NCBI GenBank assembly: GCA_017547975.1
Contig: JAFYNU010000330.1
Coordinates: 1-5,809 of the forward strand
Length of the DNA stretch: 5,809 bases
Source of the DNA: Clostridia bacterium
Lineage (GTDB): Bacteria; Bacillota; Clostridia; Oscillospirales; QAMX01
Direction: 5' to 3'
The notes under the pieces were generated by a model. It was not told where the DNA came from and made no database searches. It saw only the letters and a program-made list of their open reading frames with translations. The position numbers and the translations under genes are program-made. Positions 1-5,504 of the stretch are shown here, one piece after another (the first letter of the stretch is position 1; the number at the start of each line of letters is the position of its first letter).

Positions 1-1
1 C

Positions 2-631
2 GGTGCCCACGCCACCCGTGTCACCGCCGTCGGCTACAGGGCCAAGGACCCCCGCTATATCCCCGAAAACACCCCCTGGGGCAACCCCTTCTCCGGGGAA
101 TTCTCCCTGATGGAGCTTTCCTGCGGCGGGGTAGCCCGGGTCAGTGAGGTCCGGCGCATCGGCTACAAATCCCCCTCCAGCTACATCAGCGGCTTCTACG
201 GCACCCAGGGCTCCTACCAGTTCAGCAACGCCCAGCATCTGGTCACCAGCCTGACCAAGGCGGGGGTGGATATCAAGGACGTCAGCGACGAGGTAAACCC
301 CGCCGCCATGACCGAGCACAAGGCCGACCCCGATTTCAAGCACAACGCCGCCAACCACGTGTGGCAGGGGGACAGCTTCTCTCCGGTGCAGGCCGACCGG
401 GTAGCCCGGCTTCCCCAGGAATACCAGGGGCTTCCCAACGGCCACATGGCCTCCCACCAGTTCCTCATCGATGACTTCTGCACCGCCGTCCAAACCGGCA
501 AGCTCCCCTACGTCAACGCCTGGCGGGCCGCCCGCTACACCATTCCCGGCCTGATGGCCCACCGCTCCGCCATGCAGAGCGGCATCCCCATGGATATCCC
601 CGACTTCGGCGATCCCCCCGAGGAATTGTGA
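2..631 (+). CDS. Gfo/Idh/MocA-family oxidoreductase, C-terminal part (5' end outside window)
   Basis: This reading frame is open from the first bases of the window to a TGA at 629-631 and gives 209 residues; the start lies to the left. Family members are usually about 350-450 residues, with an N-terminal Rossmann NAD(P)-binding domain followed by an alpha/beta C-terminal domain. Only the second domain is present here, so no nucleotide-binding motif can be checked. The clearest signature is near the end: NGHMASHQFLIDDF (fragment residues 146-159), followed by an AWRAARYTIPGLMAHRSAM stretch and an IPDFGD ending. This matches the GHxxSHxFLxDDF / AARYTxPGxxAHxSA pattern I associate with sugar-active Gfo/Idh/MocA proteins. 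Such enzymes oxidise or reduce sugars or cyclitols, and a few are glycosidases using a redox mechanism; the substrate cannot be told from the sequence. The neighbouring glycan genes agree with sugar catabolism. Family assignment is fairly sure, function unknown. Confidence 0.85.
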   Translation, partial: GAHATRVTAVGYRAKDPRYIPENTPWGNPFSGEFSLMELSCGGVARVSEVRRIGYKSPSSYISGFYGTQGSYQFSNAQHLVTSLTKAGVDIKDVSDEVNPAAMTEHKADPDFKHNAANHVWQGDSFSPVQADRVARLPQEYQGLPNGHMASHQFLIDDFCTAVQTGKLPYVNAWRAARYTIPGLMAHRSAMQSGIPMDIPDFGDPPEEL

Positions 632-641
632 ACAAACAAGC

Positions 642-680
642 TTCCCCCGCCGTCCCAAGCGGACGGCGGGGGAATTTCGT
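642..680. terminator. Bidirectional intrinsic terminator between convergent genes
   Basis: The arms 642-655 and 661-674 are perfect inverted repeats of 14 bp, mostly G-C, around a 5-nt loop (CAAGC). On the plus strand the stem is followed by TTTCGTTTATTTTG. On the minus strand it is followed by GCTTGTTTGTTC. The stem starts 10 nt after the oxidoreductase stop and ends 6 nt before the stop of the convergent small gene, so it can end both transcripts. The U-tracts are interrupted, but the stem is very stable. Confidence 0.88.
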
Positions 681-917
681 TTATTTTGCGGATTTCAGGC
701 AATCCTCCGGGATTTCCCCCAGGGCCGCCATCAGGTAATACCGGGCGGGCCCCCGGAATTCCCGGCGGGCGGCGGCAAGCTCGCCGGACGTCAGGGAAAG
801 TTTGCCCGCCTGCCGCAGGGACAGCATCCTTTTGGCCCGTTTTTTGAGCCGGGAAAGCTCCTTGTCAATGGCGCCGATGGCGGCAGAGGCGGTGGGGTCG
901 GAATAGTAGTTACTCAT
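681..917 (-). CDS. Small protein of 78 residues, unknown function
   Basis: The gene starts at ATG 915-917, 8 nt after a perfect AGGAGG (926-931), and ends with TAA at 681-683. The product is predicted to be soluble, largely helical and basic in its middle part. It opens with MSNYYSDPTASAAIGAID, continues with a Lys/Arg-rich helix (about residues 21-40, KELSRLKKRAKRML), and has a second helix containing AAARREF (about 48-54). It has no signal peptide, membrane segment, cysteine cluster or catalytic motif that I can see, apart from one Cys near the end. I have a vague memory of similar short proteins with an N-terminal YYxDPTAxxAIG stretch in clostridia, but I cannot name a family. The gene is monocistronic, with its own strong promoter (1067-1095), a structured leader and a private terminator (642-674). 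Those features and the ideal ribosome binding site make it a convincing gene despite its size. Confidence 0.8.
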   Translation of the reverse strand: MSNYYSDPTASAAIGAIDKELSRLKKRAKRMLSLRQAGKLSLTSGELAAARREFRGPARYYLMAALGEIPEDCLKSAK

Positions 918-925
918 GTGTGTGT

Positions 926-943
926 CCTCCTTACGGAACGTAA
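926..943 (-). promoter_or_regulatory. Ribosome binding site of the 78-residue gene, with adjacent small hairpin
   Basis: On the minus strand AAGGAGG lies 8 nt before the ATG at 917. Directly upstream, TTACG-TTC-CGTAA (931-943) can form a 5-bp hairpin that overlaps the first two A residues of the Shine-Dalgarno sequence. The site strongly supports the chosen start. The small hairpin may modulate access to it, but it is short enough to be chance. Confidence 0.65.
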
Positions 944-966
944 ATTTTCAGCCCCGGAGAAGCAAC

Positions 967-1038
967 AAAAAAAGCTTACTCCTGCATTTGGGCAGACCTG
1001 TCCCAGGGGACAAGCCATACTTCTATGCAAAAATAAGC
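967..1038 (-). ncRNA. Structured leader with intrinsic terminator: candidate small RNA or attenuator
   Basis: Read on the minus strand, the arm GCTTATTTTTGCAT (1038-1025) pairs with ATGCAGGAGTAAGC (987-974) as a continuous 14-bp helix. Three of the pairs are G-U wobbles that would be A-C mismatches in a plus-strand RNA, so the fold favours minus-strand transcription. An asymmetric internal loop follows, then a 7-bp stem CUUGUCC/GGACAGG (1014-1008 with 1003-997) closed by a CCUG tetraloop. The outer helix is followed immediately by seven T residues (973-967), as in an intrinsic terminator. The promoter at 1067-1095 would start transcription near 1060, giving a terminated RNA of about 90-95 nt. 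Readthrough would continue into the 78-residue gene. I do not recognise any known riboswitch or small RNA class; it lacks the length of 6S RNA and the conserved core of SRP RNA. Whether it is a free-standing RNA or an attenuator is open. Confidence 0.6.
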
Positions 1039-1066
1039 ATCACACGTATATTTTGATGTGGGGCAT

Positions 1067-1095
1067 ATCATACCACGTTCGGTTCCGGTTGTCAA
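1067..1095 (-). promoter_or_regulatory. Sigma-A-type promoter for the structured leader and 78-residue gene
   Basis: On the minus strand the -35 box is TTGACA (1090-1095, perfect consensus) and the -10 box is TATGAT (1067-1072, one mismatch). The spacer is exactly 17 bp. The expected start is near 1060, leaving an untranslated leader of about 140 nt before the ATG at 917. It also sits just downstream of the terminator that ends the fucosidase operon, so it opens a separate transcription unit. Confidence 0.85.
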
Positions 1096-1140
1096 GGGGG
1101 AGGCAAAATATTTTGGTGAAATTCCTTCTCCGCATTCCGT

Positions 1141-1187
1141 TTTTTCGCAAAATTCCCCGGAAGGATCAACCTTCCGGGGGGATTTTT
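1141..1187 (-). terminator. Intrinsic terminator after the fucosidase operon
   Basis: The arms CCCCGGAAGG (1155-1164) and CCTTCCGGGG (1170-1179) are perfect 10-bp inverted repeats around a 5-nt loop, with two further possible G-U pairs at the base. On the minus strand the stem is followed by AATTTTGCGAAAAA, a moderate U-tract. It lies 3 nt past the fucosidase stop. On the plus strand a TTTTT run follows the stem, but no plus-strand gene leads into it, so the minus orientation is the relevant one. Confidence 0.8.
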
Positions 1188-1189
1188 CC

Positions 1190-2665
1190 TTATTCCACTT
1201 CGATCTTGTAACAAATGGGGTATTCCCCATCCGGCGCTGCGGTGGGGGTTAGAAGGAGTCCCTCCCCGGTGCGTTCCACCGCCACGGGGGCATCGCTTCC
1301 CAAAAGGGAAACCTTTCCCAGGAGGAAGTCGTGGTGCCCCTCCCGCTTCAGGGCTTTGATCAGGGCGGTTTTTCCCGGCTTCATTTGGAAGGCATAGAGT
1401 AATCCATCCTTCCAGGTGAAACGGAAGTCGGATTCGGTAAAGGGCATGGGCTGGTCGTCGGAGAAATATCCCCCGTCGGTGTTGACCTCCCCTTCCCCAA
1501 AGCTCTTCCAGAAGGTGGTGCCGTAGATGCCCTCCCCATTCACCGCCAGCCAATCTCCCAGGGCGGTCAGTACTTCGGTTTCCTCTTGAGTGATGGTGCC
1601 GTCGGGACGGGGTCCCACGTTGATCAGCAGATTGCCGTTTTTGCTGACGATGTCCACCAGGTCGCACACCACCTGACGGGCGGGCTTAAAGCGGTTGCCC
1701 ACCCGGTAGCCCCAGGAATCCCGGCCAATGGCGGTATCGGTTTGCCAATACACCGGGTTGATTCCCGACAGCGCCCCCCGTTCCACGTCGAAGGTGGCCA
1801 CGGTGGGGGGGAACGCCTCGTGCTTATAGTTGATGGTAACCTCCATCCCCCACTCTTCTGCCCGGTTGTAGTAGTAGGCCGCCAGCTTTTTGAGCCAGGG
1901 CTTGAAGGAGTGGTTGTGGATCCACCAGTCGAAATAGAGAATGGCGGGCTTGTAACGGTCCGCCAGCTCACAGGTACGCACCAGCCAGTCGGACAGCCAC
2001 TCCTCATCGGCGCCCCGGGCAAACACGTCGGCGGAATATTTGTGCAGGTCGTCCCCATGGAATTCGGGGGCATACACCGCCGGGCCGTAAAAATCAGCAT
2101 ACGCCGGGTCCTGCACGTCGCTTTCGATGGTACGGCCCATGTTCAGGAAGAAGTAATGCTCCGCCCGGTGGGTGGAGGCACAAAGGGTCAACCCCTGGTC
2201 TTCACAGGCGGTCTTCAGTTCCCCCACCACGTCCCGGCAGGGGCCCATCTCGGCGGCATTCCAACGGTTGAAATCGGTTTCGTACATGGCAAAACCGTCG
2301 TGATGCTCCGCCACCGGCATGACGTAGCGGATTCCCGCCCGGCGGAACAGGGATACCCATTGGGCGGCATCGAACCTTTCCGCCTTAAAATCGGGGATAA
2401 AATCCTTGTAGCCGAAGTCCTTATGATCCCCGTAGGTGGCTTTGTGGTGGGCATATTCCGGCATATCCGGATTGTACATATTTCGGGGGTACCATTCGTT
2501 GCCGAATGCAGGGACGCTGTAGATTCCCCAATGGATGAAAACCCCCAGCTTATCCCGCTTGTACCAATCGGGAACCTTGTGCCCCGAAAGGGAGGACCAA
2601 TCGGCCTTGTAGGGTCCCCGGGCGATTACCTCATCAATTTGCTTGAGATATTCCTGCTTTGTCAT
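1190..2665 (-). CDS. Alpha-L-fucosidase, glycoside hydrolase family 29
   Basis: The 491-residue product is full length for a GH29 enzyme, a retaining hydrolase that releases L-fucose from glycans. The N-terminal part carries KLGVFIHWG (39-47), NEWY (56-59) and EHHDGF (120-125), all typical of the GH29 (beta/alpha) barrel. The likely catalytic nucleophile is Asp246 in YFDWW (244-248). The stretch DVERG (293-297) is followed by WQTD (307-310) and SWGY (317-320), and NLLINVGPRPDG (345-356) marks the end of the barrel. Roughly residues 385-491 would form the C-terminal beta-sandwich. In several characterised enzymes the WQ position is WE and supplies the acid/base; here it is Gln, so Glu295 of the ERG stretch or Glu57 may serve. 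There is no signal peptide, so it probably acts in the cytoplasm on imported oligosaccharides. The start is well supported by AGGAGG 8 nt upstream. It is the second gene after the alpha/beta hydrolase, 12 nt apart. Fucose linkage specificity cannot be told. Confidence 0.95.
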   Translation of the reverse strand: MTKQEYLKQIDEVIARGPYKADWSSLSGHKVPDWYKRDKLGVFIHWGIYSVPAFGNEWYPRNMYNPDMPEYAHHKATYGDHKDFGYKDFIPDFKAERFDAAQWVSLFRRAGIRYVMPVAEHHDGFAMYETDFNRWNAAEMGPCRDVVGELKTACEDQGLTLCASTHRAEHYFFLNMGRTIESDVQDPAYADFYGPAVYAPEFHGDDLHKYSADVFARGADEEWLSDWLVRTCELADRYKPAILYFDWWIHNHSFKPWLKKLAAYYYNRAEEWGMEVTINYKHEAFPPTVATFDVERGALSGINPVYWQTDTAIGRDSWGYRVGNRFKPARQVVCDLVDIVSKNGNLLINVGPRPDGTITQEETEVLTALGDWLAVNGEGIYGTTFWKSFGEGEVNTDGGYFSDDQPMPFTESDFRFTWKDGLLYAFQMKPGKTALIKALKREGHHDFLLGKVSLLGSDAPVAVERTGEGLLLTPTAAPDGEYPICYKIEVE

Positions 2666-2673
2666 ACTCGTAT

Positions 2674-2680
2674 CCTCCTA
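2674..2680 (-). promoter_or_regulatory. Ribosome binding site of the fucosidase overlapping the upstream stop codon
   Basis: On the minus strand the sequence TAGGAGG contains both the TAG stop of the hydrolase gene (2678-2680) and the AGGAGG Shine-Dalgarno of the fucosidase (2674-2679), 8 nt before its ATG (2663-2665). A ribosome terminating on the first gene covers this site, so translation of the two proteins is probably coupled. Confidence 0.85.
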
Positions 2681-3646
2681 TCTTGCATCCAGGGCACGGA
2701 AGATTTCTTCCCAAACCGCCTCATCCTGTTCGGTCATGCGCCGCCAGTCGAATTTTTTCACAAAGGCGGCCTTTTCCTCCGGGGTGTTCAGCGCCTTGGC
2801 CTTTGCCAGCCGGTTCTTTTCCGCTACGTATTCCCCAAGGTATGCCACCGCATCGGCGGTATAGTTGGGATTGTGCCCCTTTCCCTCCACCAGAAGGAAT
2901 TCCACGTTGGGCTTGTCCGAAAGCCCCGCATACAGCGCATCGTAATGGGGCTCCTTTTTACACATGGGGTCATCGGCGGAATAGATCAAAAGCACCCTGC
3001 CGGCGGTCTCCGCCAGGGAGTTAACCCCGTTGAAATGCACGTAGAAGGGGTTGGATTCGGTTTCCAGCTTCATGACAGCCTTTTTGTAAAGCTTCAAAAT
3101 CCCCTTGAAAATGGAACCCACCAGAAGCTCCACCGACACAAAGCCCGACATAACCACCAGGTGGGAGATTTCGGGATGCAGGGCGGCAATATTCATGGTG
3201 GAAAATCCGCCCCAGCTGTGTCCTACCACCGAGATATCCAGTCCGGCGAAGCGATGGTCGGCCTTGATCATTTTGATGCAGTCGTCCAGGTCGCAAAGCG
3301 ATTGGGCCATGCCGTTGGGATCGGTGCCCCCCGATTCCATACAGCCGGTATGGTCGTAGGCAAACACCAGGTACCCCCGGCGGCAAAGCATCTCGATTTC
3401 CCGCATGTAAGACCGGTGGCCCCCGAAAAAGCCGTGGTCAAACACCACGATCCGTCCCGGAATGGGTTTTTCGTAGTGATAGAGGTAACCCTGGAGCTTC
3501 ACCCCCCGGTCGGAGAGGAAGGGATAGGGTTCGGCAACCAGACCCGGAAAATCCGCCGCCGAAAAATAGTAGGCGGTGCCCTGGTCGTCGCACCGGGTAA
3601 AGGCGATGGATTTGTAGGCCTTCAGTATCTGTTTTTCAAAAATCAT
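2678..3646 (-). CDS. Alpha/beta hydrolase, probable esterase or lipase-like enzyme
   Basis: The 322-residue product has the order of motifs of a serine alpha/beta hydrolase. DHGFFGG (70-76) forms the likely oxyanion loop. GHSWGG (142-147) is the nucleophile elbow with Ser144. SADDP (223-227) holds the likely acid, Asp225 or Asp226, and GKGHNP (255-260) carries His258. The insertion of about residues 168-215 is the usual place of a lid. A further 45 or so residues after the histidine form a charged helical tail. No signal peptide is visible, so it should be cytoplasmic. It is the first gene of the operon with the GH29 fucosidase. Removal of an acyl or other ester group from the same glycan is a reasonable guess, but a peptidase or thioesterase cannot be excluded. 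The start at 3644-3646 has a weaker ribosome binding site (GGGGGA, 3653-3658) and lies about 30 nt after the expected transcription start. Fold sure, substrate unknown. Confidence 0.9.
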   Translation of the reverse strand: MIFEKQILKAYKSIAFTRCDDQGTAYYFSAADFPGLVAEPYPFLSDRGVKLQGYLYHYEKPIPGRIVVFDHGFFGGHRSYMREIEMLCRRGYLVFAYDHTGCMESGGTDPNGMAQSLCDLDDCIKMIKADHRFAGLDISVVGHSWGGFSTMNIAALHPEISHLVVMSGFVSVELLVGSIFKGILKLYKKAVMKLETESNPFYVHFNGVNSLAETAGRVLLIYSADDPMCKKEPHYDALYAGLSDKPNVEFLLVEGKGHNPNYTADAVAYLGEYVAEKNRLAKAKALNTPEEKAAFVKKFDWRRMTEQDEAVWEEIFRALDAR

Positions 3647-3681
3647 AGGTAATCCCCCGTTTCCTGTGGCATCTTTCCATC

Positions 3682-3710
3682 AATGTAGCACGATTTTCCC
3701 GCTTTGTCAA
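3682..3710 (-). promoter_or_regulatory. Promoter of the hydrolase-fucosidase operon
   Basis: On the minus strand the -35 box is TTGACA (3705-3710, perfect) and the -10 box is TACATT (3682-3687), separated by 17 bp. Transcription would start near 3675, about 30 nt before the hydrolase start codon. It diverges from the plus-strand promoter at 3748-3776; the two -35 boxes are 37 bp apart. No clear catabolite-control or other operator palindrome was found in this stretch. Confidence 0.78.
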
Positions 3711-3747
3711 TTGTTTTTCCAAAAGGTTGTCATTTCAAATTTATGGG

Positions 3748-3776
3748 TTGACTTCCCGGAGCAAAAGGGCTATACT
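3748..3776 (+). promoter_or_regulatory. Promoter of the cysteine-rich membrane protein gene
   Basis: The -35 box is TTGACT (3748-3753) and the -10 box is TATACT (3771-3776), with a 17-bp spacer; each differs from consensus by one base. Transcription would start near 3783, about 46 nt before the ATG at 3829. This rules out the longer reading of the gene that would begin at 3727, upstream of the promoter. Confidence 0.82.
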
Positions 3777-3828
3777 ATGCTGGTATGCCACGGTAACCCA
3801 TACAATTCACCTGCCCGGAGTGTGCCCC

Positions 3829-4566
3829 ATGCCCCAAAAATCCATCCGCCTTTCCCCCATTTCCACCCTGCATTACACCAAGCTGGTTCTGCGTTCCCTG
3901 CTGTTTCTTGCGGTGCTGGTTTTCTATATTCTGGATAAAGCCCACGTGCTGGCCAACTTTGCCCCCCTGCCCATTGGGGTATGGATCCTTTTCGTGGTGG
4001 AAATGATCCTGCGCTTCTTCCCTGCGCGTCTGGAAAGCATGGGATGCCAAAAGCAGTTCAAGCGCAATTACGTCCCGGTTTCTCCCGATGCCATCCCCAC
4101 CAACCAATCCTGGCGGGTCACCGCCCTGGTGGCCATTCTCTGGCTGGGACTCAATGGCCTCATCGGTCTTTGCTATTTTCTCGGTTGGCTTGACCGGGGC
4201 GCCCTCTTGTTGATTGCCATCGGTTTTTCGGTTTGCGACATCATTTGCATCCTCTTTTTCTGTCCCTTCCAGACCTGGTTCATGAAAAACCGGTGCTGTA
4301 CCACCTGCCGCATCTACAACTGGGACTTTGCCATGATGTTCACCCCCCTGGTATTCATCCCAAGCCTGTATACCTACAGCCTTCTGGGCTTTGCCCTGGC
4401 ACTATTGATCCGGTGGGAAGTCACCTACAAGCTCCATCCCGAGCGTTTCTCCCCCGCCGCCAACCGCTGCCTTTCCTGCGCCAACTGCAAGGAAAAGCTG
4501 TGCAGCCACAAAAAACAACTCCGGGGTTTCCTGCAAAAATACCGCAGCCGATTTTTCCCCAACTGA
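3829..4566 (+). CDS. Multi-pass membrane protein with two cysteine clusters, unknown function
   Basis: The frame extends upstream, but the promoter and the GGAG at 3817-3820, 8 nt before the ATG, fix the start at 3829 and give 245 residues. Hydrophobic segments are seen at about residues 17-35, 44-64, 97-119, 124-145 and 170-195, so about five membrane helices are expected. After the fourth comes a conserved-looking stretch, FFCPFQTWFMKNRCC followed by TTCRIYNWD, with Cys145, Cys156, Cys157 and Cys160. After the last helix a basic, soluble tail holds Cys214, Cys217, Cys220 and Cys225, a CxxCxxCx4C pattern close to ferredoxin-type [4Fe-4S] motifs, though without the usual proline after the last cysteine. 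If both clusters face the same side they could bind a metal or an iron-sulfur centre; this is inference. I cannot name the family. The gene is monocistronic, divergent from the hydrolase operon and ends at its own hairpin. Confidence 0.88.
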   Translation: MPQKSIRLSPISTLHYTKLVLRSLLFLAVLVFYILDKAHVLANFAPLPIGVWILFVVEMILRFFPARLESMGCQKQFKRNYVPVSPDAIPTNQSWRVTALVAILWLGLNGLIGLCYFLGWLDRGALLLIAIGFSVCDIICILFFCPFQTWFMKNRCCTTCRIYNWDFAMMFTPLVFIPSLYTYSLLGFALALLIRWEVTYKLHPERFSPAANRCLSCANCKEKLCSHKKQLRGFLQKYRSRFFPN

Positions 4567-4573
4567 ATCACAG

Positions 4574-4604
4574 AAGGCACACGCATCACGCGTGTGCCTT
4601 TACC
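4574..4604. terminator. Hairpin terminator between convergent genes
   Basis: The arms AAGGCACACGC (4574-4584) and GCGTGTGCCTT (4590-4600) are perfect 11-bp inverted repeats around a 5-nt loop. The U-tract is short in both directions (TTTA on plus, CTTCTGTG on minus), so termination may be less efficient than at the other hairpins. It lies 7 nt after the membrane protein stop and 36 nt beyond the stop of the convergent isomerase gene. No other terminator is visible for either. Confidence 0.75.
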
Positions 4605-4636
4605 ATTCGTATAGCATATTACTGTCTGTATAATTA

Positions 4637-5491
4637 TTACTTCCCGGGTGTGGCCGCCAACCCCTTCAGATGGGTCAGGCAGGCGTAGCCGCACTTAACA
4701 AAGGGCTCCAGCATATCCTCCGGGGGATAGGTCAGCTCCAGGGCCAGGGGTCCCCGATAGTCAATGGCGGAAAGGCTTTGCATCACCGGTGCCCAATCGA
4801 TACCGCCCCCGTTGGTGGCCAGAAGAGGCATCTGATGGTGGTCGGAATTACGGAAGTTGTCGTGCACGTGGGTGATCTTCAACCGATCTCCCACCCGAAG
4901 CAGGGCTTTTGGCTGATCCAGCGCGGCGGTATGGGCGTGGCCAAAGTCCCAGCAAATCCCGATCTTATCGGAATCCAGCGAATCACAAAGCTCGCAAAGC
5001 TCCTCAAATCCGCCCCCGAAAAAGCGCCATTCGGGGTGGCTGCCGGGATACAGGGGCATATTTTCCACCCCAATGCCGCAGCCGCTCCTTTCCGCCACCT
5101 CCAGATAGCCCAAAAGGGCTTCCCGATTGTGCCGGAAGGAAAGGGTTCGATCGAATCCCTGATTTACGGCGGTGCGGGGGTGGAAGGCGGTCCAGGCGGC
5201 CCCCAGCTCCCCACTGCCTTCTATGGCCCGGCGGATAGCCCGCTCGGTTTCCTCCGTCACCTCCTCCGAGGATACCAAAAGGTGATAACAGGGCAGGTGG
5301 GTTTGGGTACATTGCAAACCGTACTTGTCCAAAAGCTTTGCCACCCCCAGGAGGGCAGACGCATAATCATCCCGGAAAAAGAGGTCGTCCGACCCAAAGG
5401 AGACCGAAACCTCCCGGAATCCGGCGTTAGCCGCCAGGGAAAGCAGTTTTTCAAAATGTTCTTCCTGCCGAATCTGTATCGAGTGACGCAT
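4637..5491 (-). CDS. Sugar phosphate isomerase/epimerase-type TIM-barrel protein
   Basis: The 284-residue product fits the xylose isomerase-like TIM-barrel superfamily (also called AP endonuclease family 2), metal-dependent enzymes that often isomerise or epimerise sugars. Expected metal-site residues are visible in order: Glu143 in GVENM, Asp182 and His185 in WDFGHAH, His208 and His210 in THVHDN, and Glu252 in LELTY. His65 in QTHLP and His104 in AFHP are further likely active-site residues. Length is normal. The ATG at 5489-5491 is preferred because AAGGGG (5498-5503) lies 6 nt upstream; a TTG at 5510-5512 would add seven residues but has no comparable site and would overlap the previous gene. 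It follows the partial gene at 5502-5809 with a 10-nt gap. The exact substrate is unknown; the setting suggests a sugar released by the neighbouring glycosidases. No signal peptide; cytoplasmic. Confidence 0.88.
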   Translation of the reverse strand: MRHSIQIRQEEHFEKLLSLAANAGFREVSVSFGSDDLFFRDDYASALLGVAKLLDKYGLQCTQTHLPCYHLLVSSEEVTEETERAIRRAIEGSGELGAAWTAFHPRTAVNQGFDRTLSFRHNREALLGYLEVAERSGCGIGVENMPLYPGSHPEWRFFGGGFEELCELCDSLDSDKIGICWDFGHAHTAALDQPKALLRVGDRLKITHVHDNFRNSDHHQMPLLATNGGGIDWAPVMQSLSAIDYRGPLALELTYPPEDMLEPFVKCGYACLTHLKGLAATPGK

Positions 5492-5497
5492 AAAACA

Positions 5498-5504
5498 CCC
5501 CTTA
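5498..5504 (-). promoter_or_regulatory. Ribosome binding site of the isomerase overlapping the upstream stop codon
   Basis: On the minus strand TAAGGGG joins the TAA stop of the upstream gene (5502-5504) with the AAGGGG Shine-Dalgarno (5498-5503) of the isomerase gene, 6 nt before its ATG. The arrangement mirrors the hydrolase-fucosidase junction, implies coupled translation and decides the isomerase start. Confidence 0.75.

Noticed and set aside
1051..1066. A very short frame (M-P-H-I-K-I-Y-V) just after the -10 box of the minus-strand promoter.
   Set aside because: Its ATG falls at or before the expected transcription start, so it would not be translated.
918..1211. Plus-strand frame of 97 codons over the leader and promoter region of the small gene.
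   Set aside because: It runs antisense through a promoter and two terminators, has an unlikely composition and has no ribosome binding site.
1586..3652. A 688-codon open frame on the plus strand, antisense to both the fucosidase and the hydrolase genes.
   Set aside because: It starts at TTG without a ribosome binding site, and its residues (rich in His, Gly, Val, Pro) are those expected from the antisense of GC-rich codons. The minus-strand proteins have clear family motifs over the whole stretch.
3727..3828. Upstream extension of the membrane protein by 34 residues.
   Set aside because: The extension begins before the -35 box of the promoter at 3748-3776, is not hydrophobic or conserved-looking, and the ATG at 3829 has its own GGAG site.
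5146..5155. Palindrome TTCGATCGAA flanked by GGG and CCC, resembling a tRNA T-arm or an operator.
   Set aside because: It lies inside the coding region of the isomerase, where it encodes ordinary residues, and no other tRNA arms surround it.
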